A stretch of DNA of 64,000 nt from Cristatella mucedo (lineage: Eukaryota > Bryozoa > Phylactolaemata > Cristatellidae): positions 2,259,501 through 2,323,500 of the forward strand of contig WPIO01000050.1 in assembly GCA_009760855.2 (NCBI GenBank), in the 5' to 3' direction. The translations under genes and the position numbers were made by a program. Shown here piece after piece: positions 14,401-27,900 of this stretch (its first letter is position 1; the number at the start of each line of letters is the position of its first letter). A model generated the notes under the pieces. That model saw only the letters and a list, made by a program, of their open reading frames with translations, was not told the origin of the DNA and made no database searches.

Positions 14401-14605
14401 ACTCACATCTCCGGCTCGGCGGCCGCCGGGCCAGCGCCGATGCGCGCTAGCATAGACGTCATTGATGGAGCCTCGACGGTGTCGGACGCCAAGGCAGGCA
14501 CGGCGTGGGCGCGAACGAATGCCGGGTCACGGCCGCTAAGACCGGCCACTGCAAAGTCCGCTGCCCTACAAGACAAGGACAGCAGGAAAGATTGAGAGCA
14601 AGACT

Positions 14606-14680
<75 letters not shown>

Positions 14681-14758
14681 TTGAGACAGATAAAGATAGG
14701 CATGATGTTCTAAATAGTGAGAGAGAGTTAGAGAGCGATAGAGATGGAGATATAAACG

Positions 14759-14856
<98 letters not shown>

Positions 14857-15886
14857 ATTTAATCTCAGACTCGAGATAGAGTAGTGTGTGCCAGCCATAG
14901 TGTCAAGTTCACTCAGCAACATGACGATCAACACGTTCGATCAAAAATAACTAAGCAGTCGTGTCCAGCTACCCAGCGATAAAAACGACCAAACAAAAAC
15001 GGTGATGCCAGGATTCGGCCACTAACGTTCGTGTCTATCTTGCACCTCTGGTCAGGGGCTAATCTATTCGCTACTAAATTTAACGAACGTAAATGTACAA
15101 AAAATGCTTTAACGCTGACATTCTATTCCACGGTTGTAAAAAAAAACAGTCTGAAGTTTGACGGCTGCAATCGTGCAATAATGACAAAGAGAAGGGATAG
15201 TCCTAACAGCCTAAATCAAATCCAGCACACAAGTAATTATTGGTAAACATGCTTACAATCAATTACTGGCTGGGGACCGCTCGAACAGCCGGGTAAACGC
15301 ACAGCAGATCTGCCAAGCAGGACAGCTTTCAAACTCAGCCGAGGGGCTCCTACTCAGACCAGGAGGAGGGGTGGGCCACGCAGATAGCCAGCAGACACAA
15401 TTCTTCAGCATTCGTTTGATTGACAGCCTCTGAATAGATCAAGGTCTATCCCTCTCATTGGCTTAATTCTGGTTATGCTGCTATGTGCATTCTGATAGCT
15501 AATTCAGTAGTAACCCATGCATTCTCATGCAAATATGTCGTCTCTGGAATCCAGGTGAGGGCACCGGGTAGGGGCCACAGCTGCTTCTGTCACAAGACTA
15601 TGCCAAAGGGTAAGATAGTAGCACTTCACGACCCTGATCGAGCCTGCTAAATAGGCCAATATTGACGTTTTACATTACTACCCACTGCGAGGTGTGTTGG
15701 GGAAGGAGGAGGTGGGGTGGGGAAAAATCGAGCAGACCGGCTCTGGGTGACCCAAGGGCAGGAATATAACATCAGAAGTAAAACAGATCGACTGCTCGAG
15801 GCCTCTGCGGCAGCCAAGTGAGTGTGGGCTCGATGAACCTAGCGTTCTGTCTGCTGTGCGTGACCTGCATGCAGGCAAACAATCAC

Positions 15887-15977
<91 letters not shown>

Positions 15978-18900
15978 TCTCTGTGGGGGGAAGTCTCGGG
16001 CTCCTTGACATTCTTCGCACGCTTGTGCGCAGCTCACGTGTGGATAGAGTGACGGCTTCGAAGATAGCGGCTCGAATGAGGCACTGGCACAACGCTCGAC
16101 AGCAGCTGGCCGCTTGTCGGCTGCTCGATCTCGACCGGCTTCGCCGGAGCAGGCAAATTCGCACACAGGCGTGCTACGAGCGATCTAGCCCTGGTTCCGT
16201 CTATTGCCGGCTCGCCAACAATGCCCCCCCCCCAAAGGAAGGGACACGGAGAGCACACGGTAGACGGCTTCCAACACAATGTCGACCCGTCGAACTAGTA
16301 GAACTAAATCGTGCAAGGGTCTGCCAGACAAAGCTCGCAAGCTCCACCGCACCACGATCAATGCACTAGATGGCAGTGAAAAAAACCGGCTGGAGAGACC
16401 TTCTCTTTAATTACCCATGGAATGTGCAGTGTCCTTCAAAGTAGCTCCACATTTCTCAGATGATTGCCGTTAACCCCAGTCAGACTACTGAATGTTTAAG
16501 CTTTGCTTGCTGCATTGACCTGACCTGACCTGCCACCAGGGTGCAGCACGATTGAAACTCATACGATGGCAAGATCATACAAGATCAAAACATCGGCACT
16601 CTTATCGATGACCCTATGACAATTTCATTTGGTGCCGATTGATGCCAGGGGCCTGGCGTAGCATCCAAAACAACCCTAGCACCCACTCACTTTCGTGACG
16701 GAAGTTAGTAAACAGTAAGTACCATTTCTACTGGACAGTGTGTGGTGCACAGCTAGCTTTACCATTCATAGCAACTGCCAGGGACTAAAAAAAACAGGAC
16801 CATCACAACAACAGAGCCGTGCAGAGAAAACAGCTTTGACGACTGTGGCTAACAAGGGTTTCTCGGTAGCCGGACAGTAAAAGATCTGGAACTTTAAGCT
16901 TTACAGGAAGAAAATTTGCATTGCCGGATTTGCTAGCACACGAAATGTCAGCTCCTTGACTGCCAGTTCACGGGGGTTGTTTTCGGGCTTTATTTGAATT
17001 GTTCTTGGTTTTTCTTATTCATTTGAGTCATTGCGTGTGACTGGAAGGGAAAGACATACCAAATTCCTTCCCGATCAAGTACTACAGTGAAGTAGATGCT
17101 ATTAGTAACTTATAAAAATTCTCACAATAAAAGCAGTCTATAAACTGCTTAAATTTAGACTACTGCATGAAATCATGTACTCTTAGCGATGAATACACAC
17201 ATTCAACCTTAACATTTACCGTACATTTTAAAAGTGCAGAGTCAGAAGGTCTAGCGAACACGATGAACAGAGCTGTACAATTCCGACAGGAGAAGAACCT
17301 GACTGCTTTGGTTGACCGTAAGCACACACTATAGCGACTGAACTATGGTATTAACTAGTTTCTCTACTATTATCACTAGACTTCAATGCACAATCTGGGA
17401 TTAACGAACGCTTACATACCGGGGCAGGATCTTTTAAGTCAAGTGAGTGATTACATTGTGTGTGCAGGAAATGAGCACAATTGTATGTATGCGAATGATG
17501 AGACACCAAAAGTATCCTTAGCCAACCAGACAGCACAACAGAATAGCATGCTGGTTATATAGGCCTTGGGGCTTTCAGCACAACAAAATTGTAAACTTTG
17601 GTTAACAAAATAATGCTCTACTCATGTTTAAGACTACTGGTTACATCACTTATTGGTTTATTTAACGCATACTTGCGTACTTTGAGCATAAACCTAGTGT
17701 CACTAAGAAACTGGCTAGCCTAATCCTAAAATTGGCTTAGTCAAAACATCTTTCTAGCCTCTGAATAAAATATGGGTGCCCTCTTCAAAAATGAACTTTT
17801 CAGCCTTGCGACATTGCAAAAATTCGCACGTGCTTACACCCAGTTTGAAAATAATCCTCACACTAAATGGCCACAGCTGCTGTAACTGAAACTTTATTTG
17901 GATAATAGGAGGATTTTTTACGTTTTAACTACTAATCAGTTGACTCGCTTTTTCTCAAGCATATGTAGATTGTCCAAACAGGGATATTATTTTTATCATT
18001 ATTAATGTTATTATTACTCATTGGACTAACAGATCTGGCTCAGGGAAATGAGTAACGTCAGGCTTGTCAATGTGCCTATTGACGAGTGACGGAATCAGTA
18101 GACTGGATAGCTCAATGTTTCCATAATCGGTCACCTAAACAGAACGTTGCAGGTCTGTTTCTGCTATTGCCAAACTTTGTTTACCCCAGTGAAAATCCTG
18201 ACACAACATTAACCCTCTATGCAGTTAATGTGAAAAGCCACTAAATAAAAAGGATATACATTTATCACAGCCTCTGTAAAGGACATCAATTCAATTATCA
18301 ACCATGTCAACCAAGTAGGGAGGCCAGGAGAAATAATGAGCCCAACAAGTATTACGATAAAAAAACCACAATTTTTCTCTTATCAATAATGTCTAAATCT
18401 CTTTCCGTCTCTGTCTCTCTCACGATCTCACTTTCTCTCTCTCTGTCTCAGCAAATGTAAAGCGCCTAGAAAGAGATTAAGTTCTCTGAGGGCGCTTTAT
18501 CAAGTGCAATATCAAGTGCAATATTATTATCAAGTGCAATATTATTATCTCCATCTCCCTCTGTCTGTCTGTCTCTCTTTCTCTCCTGTCTCTCTCGTGT
18601 AAGGAAGCCAGAGGAACATTTCGATGGCAGACTTAAAGGAGGCACTCACCTCCTTTCCGGCAGTACAGCCCTCCTCGCAGGTGCTTCTCTCCTTTCCACC
18701 TAAAAAGACAGTCGATGAACCGATGAGAGCCAGACGATAAGATGGCAGTTGCATTCAGTGGAGAACATCAAAGACCGACAGAAGCAGAAGCACTGGTCTA
18801 ATCCCTGAAGCTGCCCAGTAGCTGCCCAGAATAGTCGAGTGGACCCGATTCATGTGGATACGGTTTCTACTTTATCGAGTCAACCAGTCATAACCAAGAG

Positions 18901-21900
18901 ATCAAATTTTAAAAAATCCTAAATAAACAGCAAATTTGGACCATCTTGTGATGCAGCAGACTATCATAGTAAACCAGACAGTGTGATAAAGAACGGGTCG
19001 CAAACCATGCGGGGTAGACACGAGAGTGGGACGAGTGGCTGTTGTCTAAAGATGCTTCTTAGCAAGACCAGCACTGAGTAACCACGATACTATTTTTTTT
19101 TATAGTCTTCTTTGCCTCGTAGTAGGGTTTCAGCACAAATCCGCCTGGAACAAGAGCTAATAGTAATAACACATTTGATATAGTGTCCTCAGAGAACACA
19201 AGCTCTTTCTAAGCACTTTACATTTGCTGCAAAGTAAGCATGCTCGAATGGCTAGTAGTAGCATGCTCAATAAACAACAAGAATAACATGGTTAGGGGTG
19301 ACATGCGCAGGATCAGTATGCAAGTATGGTTAGTGGCGGCATGCACAGTGTCAGCACACAGAACCACATAAAGGATGAATCACAGGGTCCCACTCAATGC
19401 TGTGATTTATAAGTGCGGTTTAATATTTTTTAATGTGGTCAAGTCAGGAGACGTCGTGACACAAGTTGGGAATGAGTTCCAGGCATTGGGAGCATACAAA
19501 CTAAAAGTCTCCAAAGGATTTCAGGATTGTACGAGATATACGTAAACGATTGGATTATGAAAAGTAGGTGGTACGATACTTAAGCTGGTGGGGGAGTAGA
19601 TCTGATAGGTAGGCTGGAGTCATAGAATGTAGAGACCTAAAAGTGAGTGACAGAAACTTGAAGTCGACGTGTTGCTTGACTGGGAGCCACTGCAGGTTAG
19701 CAAGAAAGAGAGATGTGGCAACTGCGAAGCTCACGACATACAAGCCTAGCTGCAAAATTTTTCACCGCAGATGGCATAGACACGGTTAGGAGGCGGTTTG
19801 CTACATCTAGCTGGGATGTTTGCCTTCATCCGTCAGACCCACCGTACCACTTCGTGCCAGCAGGGATCATTTAATAGAGTCATCTAGCATGGGCCTGCTG
19901 TCCAAATCTGCCGGGAAACCAAAGACTACTGTAAACATTCAAACAGCAAAACGATACCATTACGAGCAGACAGCCCAAAGACAGCTAGTGACTTGAATTC
20001 TCAGTCTCTCAAAAAGTTATGGGCAAACGTGTCATGGTTTAGTAGCATGCCACCAGCAACGGTGATAAAGTCCTGCCACCCCCACCACACTAGTGATAAG
20101 ACTAAAGAAATCAATTAAAACCTATCCAGAATTCGGGCCAGGTACAAGAGACCTATGGCATTTAGTTGTAACCTTTCCATGTAAGAAATGAAAGACTGAG
20201 GCTGCCCCGGCAAAGCTTGCACTAGATCGAGGCGACAGCATAAACTCCCAGCCAATCTCCAGCCTGTCGCACAGGAAGTGATTCTCTTTAACCCACCATG
20301 CCATCGAACCTGCAGACAGTCCTATTTCAGGAGAGAGGTATCTGCATTCGTCGTTGGCGACCCCTCATGGGTCAGTAGAGAAATAAAGGCGGGTAAATTT
20401 GGTAATGGTATTGTGCAGGGACCTCTCTTTCGTCGTTGAATAAGGACAGTGGTCTGGAGGTTAATTTTCGTTAGTCAAACGAGGGGCCAGATGACATGAC
20501 ATTCAGTCGAGCACACGATCATACTGAAAAAGCGAAAGACCTTGGCCAAGGCACATTTTTATGAGTGTGACACGCACGACTGAGAGAAGGACGTCTTGAG
20601 CAGTACTTCTAGCCCATTAGGAGAAAGTCTGGAGTAATGCTATGCTCAATACTTTCGGATGGTCGATCAGCTACAGGCATAGCTACAGGCATCAGCTACA
20701 GCCCGATCAAGGCAGCAATGCCAATGCAAACAAAATAGCCACAGTGTTATGCTAGGTCAATATATAATCAAAAGATAACTGATACTACAACATTTTTTTC
20801 TTCTCTTATTACATTAAGTAAAGCCTGCCAGGTCTGTGCAACAGCAATCATGCAAATATGCCCATATGTTGGGGCCAACCAGGGTGGGAAAGGGTCTACA
20901 GTAGCAAATCTATTTCTGGCAGCAACGGCCCCCAAGGAACAAATGACACAGCATGGCAACTCAACAGAAGCATTACCGGTACACGCTAAGCGCACACCAC
21001 CATTCTGCCCACGTTGCCATGAAGTGCATCTAATCCCGATTAAGCAATTTCATCGAATGCAACTACGCAGGTAGAGGAGCAAACAGCATGTCGAGTGACA
21101 CGTGATGCTTGCCAAGGTAGCAGCACAAATGCTCGTGTCACATTCTTTGCCGAGCCTGCGACCAGTCATCAGTAGCAAGGTCTTTGCTTTTCTCGCCTCC
21201 TGACATAGAGCGCTCTAACGTGCGTTCGTGTTCGTTGCAGAATTCTTCCGAAAACCGAAGTTCTTGCGAACATCGTATACGGAAACGATACAGCTAAGAC
21301 CTGTTTAAAGTTCTTCTGATTGTTATTTGACCGTAGCGCGTAAGAAATTACGTCCCTGTGGATATCTAAACGCTTATCGCTTCGGGCTGCTGGGTCTCCC
21401 ATGCCGACGGCTGCCTTAGCTACGCCGGCGGCTAGTAACCTGAATGTTAGTTATGATCGTCAGCAGCTGTTATCGCTTCGTCATCGTAGATCAAATGCAT
21501 TCCTAGATATTAATGTTGTTGCTAAGATTCATGAACTATGATAACAAAAAAAAGCACCCCCTGTAGCCGCCGCCGTGGCCAGAACCACCAGGTCGTTGAT
21601 GGGAACTGCGAGCTGAGTACCGGCTCGTTTGGTATTCCTAGCATTGTCTCGAACCGCTCAGCACGCTCCCCCACATGCTCAACTGTAAATCTCTCTAACT
21701 TAGTGGTCATCAGGCCTGTTGTAATTCCATCAGCCAGACTTAACGCTTGCCTTTGGAATCCTCGCTCAATGTGCAATAAGCCTCTGGTAATAAGCGACCT
21801 TATTTCTGAAAATGGTATCGACCCGCTCGCCCTAACTAAAACTTGGCTAAAATCGATAAAATGCCCGACAATTAAAGACGCTACCCCATCTGATTTCTCG

Positions 21901-24900
21901 TTCTTTCCCACCCCTAGATCGATCAAAACTGGAGGTGGAGTTGCTATTATTGTGCGCTCGAAATTCAACTTCAAGCCATTTGCAGTACCCTCGAAGCAGC
22001 CTTTTGAATCGATTGTCTTGGTCTCATCCGAAAAGAAGCTACACATAGTGGCAGTAGTCTATCGCCCACCAGGTACCAAATCCTCCTTAATCTCAGATTT
22101 CCCCCGATCTCATTTCGATTCTGTGTGCAAGAAATCGATCCTTCCTCGATATGGGTGATTTCAAGGTTCACTTTTATAACTTATCTGCCGCTTTCAGCAC
22201 CGAATTTCGTGCATTGACTGACTCATTGTCTCTTGTGGCTCATGTGCATGGCCCTACTCACATCAAGGGTCACACACGCGACCAGATTTTCTCATACAAC
22301 TGCACTTTGTCATCACCAATTATTACCAAATCCTTCTTATCTGACCACATGCATATCTCATTCAATATACAGTGTGTGCCCACCTCCTCCTCTAAAATAA
22401 CCAGTGAATCGCGAAACCTCAAGACCCTTGACATCGATGCTGTCCGTGCGAGAATATCTGCATCACCTCTGCTTCTCAGTCTTCTCTCCGATCTGTCATA
22501 ATTGGTAGATAGCTACAACACGACACTAGCTGACACGCTCGACGAGTTTGCACCTCTGACAAAGCGCACTGTGCGGCCCCCCGCCCAGACGGCCAATGGT
22601 TTACCACAGACATTAAACTAGCCAGGTCTACTAAGCGAAAGCTTAAAAAAGCATACAAAAGATCTGGACTGACTGTCCATCGACAGGCATATGAAGATTA
22701 CTGTAGGTAGTACCAATCGATCCTAGCATAGGCCAAGTCTAGCTTCTATAGAAACATTGTTGAATCACAGATGCACAATCCAAAAATGCTAATGTCGACA
22801 ATAAACCATCTCCTCTACCGGTCCCAGAATAGCTCCTTACCTGATGATACTTGTGATGATCTAACCGATCGCTTCTCTCGATTCTTTGTGCCGAAGATAG
22901 ACAAGATCAGGGAATCCATCCCTGCGATGACAACATCCCCACTAGAATGCTGTTCCCCGATTCCTGGCTGCACCTCAATGTCTACATTTAAGCAGGTCAC
23001 TAGTGATCTAGTCCTGAAGTTCGTATCCCAATCAAAGATGACAACAAGTCCTCTGGAACCTATTCCCACTGTCCTGCTCCTATGTTGCAGTGATCTGCTG
23101 CTGCCATGCATAACTAACATCATTAATATGTCATTAGCCTCAGGTAATGTCCCAGCACCTTTCAAAAAAGCTATAGTAGTAGTCAGGCCACTTCTCATGA
23201 AAGTGAGACTAGACCAAGACAACTTAAGCAACTACCGCCCAGTCTCCCTTCTACCATTCCGATCAAAGACACTCGAACGGGTCGTGGCGGATCAGCTAAA
23301 CTCCTATATCGAAACCTCACACCTTGCTAGTAAGTTCCAGTCTGGCTTTAGAGCTAATCACTCCACAGAGTCAGCATTGCTTAGGGTATACAACGACCTA
23401 CTTAGGAATGCAGATATGGGTAGAGTGTCTCTGCTTGTTTTGCTCAATCTTTTGGCAGCTTTTGACACCATCGATCACAAAGTTCTTCTACAGCGCCTCT
23501 CATCTCGCCTGAGCATCCCTGGCACTGCTCTGCAGTGGTTCAGGTCCTAACTGGGTGGGAGACTCCATAGTATTGACATGAATGGACAAAGATCATCTAA
23601 GGTACCTCCGAAATGTGGGGTACCTCAGGACTCCGTGCTAGGTCCGGTTCTTTTCACGGTTTATACTCTCCCTCTTGCTGATGTGATTGCCAAGCACAAT
23701 CTAGGCTTTCACTTCTATGTGGATGACACTCAGTTGTACCTTTGCTTTGATCCCTCCCAGCCTTCGAGCACCTCAAACTCTCTCAACTCTCTTGCTGCAT
23801 GTATTGATGACATCCGATCATGGATGGCTGCAAATTTTCTAAAACTAAACGATGATAAAACTAACTTACTAGTTATGGGCAAACCCAGTGTGATTCACAA
23901 ATTGGAAAGGCTGCCGCTCAAAACTGGCTCTGCAGCATATCTCCCGTTGAATCAGCTCGAAATATAGGTGTCATATTCCAAAGCGACCTCTCGTTAGACG
24001 ATTATATCAGCTCCACAGTCAAATCTGCCTATTTTCAGCTTCATAACATTGCTAAAATGCGGGCTTGTTTAGATAAGGATACCACATCTAAGTTGGTCCA
24101 TGCATTCCTGACATCACGTCTCGACTTCTGCAACTCACTGCTTACTGGCCTACCAGCATGTGCGATCAGGCGATTGCAGCTGGTTGACGACCATATCAGC
24201 TCCACAGTCAAATCTGCCTATTTTCAGCTTCATAACATTGCTAAAAGGCTTGTTTAATTAAGGATACCACGTCCAAGTTGGTCTATGCATTCGTGACATC
24301 CCGTCTCGACTACTGCAACTCACTGCTCACTGGCCTACCAGCATGTGCAATCAGGCGATTGCAGCTGGTGCAAAACTCTGCAGCTAGGCTTGTCTGTCGT
24401 GAGCATCGAAGTTGCCACATTACTCCACTTCTCGCCGACCTGCACTGGCTCTCTGTCAAGCAATGGATCGACTTTAAGGTTTTGTCGCTCACTTTTAGGT
24501 CACTTCATTCTTTGGCTCCAACCTATATCTCAGATCTACTCCCCCACCAGGCCAATAATCGTACCACCCGCTTTTCGGAATCCAACAGTCTACAAATACC
24601 TCATACAAACCTCAAATCCTTTGGAGACCGTGCATTTAGTTCGTATGCTCCCAAAGCCTGGAACTCACTCCCCACTTGCGTCAGAACATCCCCTGACTTG
24701 ACCACATTTTAAAAGAACTTAAAAAGACACCTATTTAGGACAGCATTTAGTGGGTCCGTGTGATTCGTCCTTCATGTGCTTATACGTGCTGACACTGTGT
24801 ATGCTGCCACTAACCACACTTGCATGCTGATCGTGTGCATGTCACCCCTAACCATGTTATTCATTTTGTTTGTTTATCAAGCATGATATTACTCACCATT

Positions 24901-27900
24901 CAATTGCATTTCACTTTGCAGCAAATGTAAAGCGCCTAGAGAGAGAGAGAGATTGAGTTCTCTGAGGGCGCTTTATGAAGTGCATTATTATTATTATTAT
25001 TATTATTACTATTACTAGCAGCAGCAGCCTGCCTGACCTGCTGCCGAGTACCACCAACAGCGAATGCAATGACCCGGTAAAGGAGCAGGTTATGGTGAAC
25101 AGCATAAGCCTCGCCGCATTGGCTGAGAAGCCCTGGCAAACTACTCACAGCCTCCATGGCAGCAACGTCAGCCCAGCGCTGCTGCTGATTGACCTCGACC
25201 TCACGCCGCTTCCTGTCCAGCTGGTTCCTCAGCTGTCGCGCTCGATCTTCGGCCTGAAGCTACAGCAGTAGTGGAGAAACGCACCGATTGGCAGCACGTG
25301 AGCACAGCAACGAAAGGGCAGCAGAAGGCAGCCTCATTCAAAGCAGCACCCAAAACCATAAGGGAATCAACGGCCAAGCACAGCGGCACAATGCCGCGAA
25401 TCAAGGCCTTGATGAACAAATTCTTTAGAGCAGCTCAAAAAAGCCATCGGCAAGAAATAATAATAGTTTGCCAGGCTAGAATCGCGAATCACTAGAATCT
25501 CTAGAATCATTTCCACCGATGTCTCTACCCCCACCATAGGACGACTGCCGAGAGTGGATGTCGGTGAAGTGCCCTAGTTAGCGATGCTAGGCAGGGGTAG
25601 GGTGCTCGCACAGTAGGAAATTCTTTATTGCCCACTGCAGGCCAAAGTGATAGCCCTTACGGCTCTTTTGGGACTACATTTAGGTCGCTTTATCAGCTAA
25701 ACTTGACTTTAACAAGCTTCCTATTAGCTGCTGCTGCCTCATGCTGGCTACCACATGTGGCAGGACGGCACCAAACAAGCAAGTGCTACCCCTCCCAGTC
25801 TCCCACCGGCCTACCAGTCCAGTAATCCACTCATTAAGGGCCCAAATCCTATTCACCAGTCACACCGAACCCCAATTCTGGAAATGGCAAGCCAGCAGCC
25901 TCCGACACAGCAGACGCCCAGACTCTAACGAAAAGCACATTTGAAATGCAAATGACTATGGCCCAATAAAGCTGCGAAACTGAATGAAGGCTGGTCTCAG
26001 TCTGAACAATTTTTCCAAAGCGCTGCTCATAGCTAAACTGCCCACCGGCATCAATCAAGTTGCATTTGTAACCCTTCGACCCCAGGGACGTCAGTTATGG
26101 AATGCTTGCAGTTGTACGGAACCAGCCATGACTTCCAAGATCTATGCGAAACTCACCGAGACGACTCCTATCGCGACCGGCTACTCCACAAAAGCAAAGT
26201 CTCAGTGGCCTCGGTTAAATGCATTAGATTAGCTCAGAACTATCCATACGTTCAAAGAAGTACTGACTTAGACGAAAAACCTGGGCATGGGCAGAGTGCA
26301 CTATTCCAGAACGAAGATGAATGAGCGCAGCCTAAATACAACCAGTTAGATGCTGCACCACCCCTTCCTATTCCACTGCAAAGTGCAAGTGCAAAGGTAA
26401 AAAAATGCTGCAGACAGCCAGCCTCGGTCGGAGGTTATCGGCAAGGTTGTAAGGTCCCAATCCCGGTCGTGGGTTCGAGCCTTTCAGCAGGAATCTCCGT
26501 GGACCATGATTTTTTTCATCGGTCAATTGAATACTACTCCAGTCGGCAACTGTAAAGTGGGGGTGGTTTCGCACCCATTGCAGGCGGCAATGTCGTTGTC
26601 GTTCGCTAATAAACAGCTTGCATTTACTAACTCTTCTGTAAATGCCATGCTCTGTAAGCCTCCTACGAACCGTATCAACACTTACAGCCTTGCCGGTGGC
26701 CTCTTCTATGGTCTCGGAGAGAGCTCAAAGTAGTGCTTTCCTTCGACCCAGTGTAGCCAGTTTTAGCAAACACCATTTTTTTGTTCGTCAAACATGTGCG
26801 GCCGGAGCAGCGTGGCCAGACGTCCATTCTACCGCCATGAAATACTTCAGATTATACCCGACCGATCCCTCAGACTTAAACCAAGCTTCCGTGCCACCTT
26901 CACATTGCTAAGACCCTCTTGTGATAGTCAACGATTTGGCCTTCGATTTCACTATTTAGCTCCTTTGTCTTTCCCATGGCTGATAAGTACAGTAGGAGCA
27001 GCTCCACACGAGTGGTGGGGCTAGAAAGTGCAAAAATAACTCCCCTCCAGGTCACAAGTTAATGCGCAGAAAGATCGTTGGCCGTTTGTATTGCAAGTAC
27101 GATAATCGAACTGCAAGTCAAAATTCAAGCTCTGCCATTTTTTAAGGTAGTATACCGTTAAAATGCCAAGGTGTTTTTGTTTCTAACAGTTACCGTGGAC
27201 GTGGCCATCAAAATTGGGTCCGTTTTTTATGTAAACAGGTTTATGTAAAAACCACACCAGAGGTGGACCTCCGAGAGTGAATAGTTACTAAGTAGACGGT
27301 GTCTGATACACCTCGTAAATGCTTTTGCAGGTGAGTGTAAATGAGGCTGCTTCATCAGCCAATCTTTACGCTTTTTATTTTCTCAACAATATTTGCACAC
27401 TGTGTCGAAAGTTATTTGCAGCTTTGAACAGACTATTCCAAAACACATTCCAAAACAAAAACTAGCTGCCATTTGGGTGTCACACTGCCAATATGGCTGA
27501 TGTCAGGTCATCGTAATACGATCGTCAATGTAAAAAGATTGCACGCTTTCAAACTTCCCGATCAACTGTACCTTAAGGGCTTCGATTTTCCTTCTGCGGG
27601 CATCAGCATCTAGCCGGGGATCGGCTAGAGCAGCAGCTGCAGCCTGCAAAGTAAAATAGTGCTGGCATCTAAAGCCCAGGACAGATGACACACTAAGACA
27701 GCTAGCTCGAGAAGTCGACACTGGGTAATGGCAGCCGGCACGTTAATTAATCTCGTCCAACTATAAGTGGTAGCAACAGACTTATTCACCAATCACTCGT
27801 GCTACTAAGCTAAGCAGATGTCGAAGCAGCCCAATCAGATAGCAAGTCTTGGGGCAGTAGAAAACAGATGCGCATTTCACTCATAGAGGCTACCATTAAC

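Noticed and set aside
15678-16166. 162-codon minus open frame with an Arg-Glu repeat
   Set aside because: The Arg-Glu part is the (CT)n microsatellite; the N-terminal part is a different frame of NEK1 exon 21.
22771-23967. Reverse transcriptase considered as a retron, group II intron or DGR
   Set aside because: Motifs, endonuclease remnants and the (ATT)n tail are those of L2/CR1 LINEs, and the context is eukaryotic.
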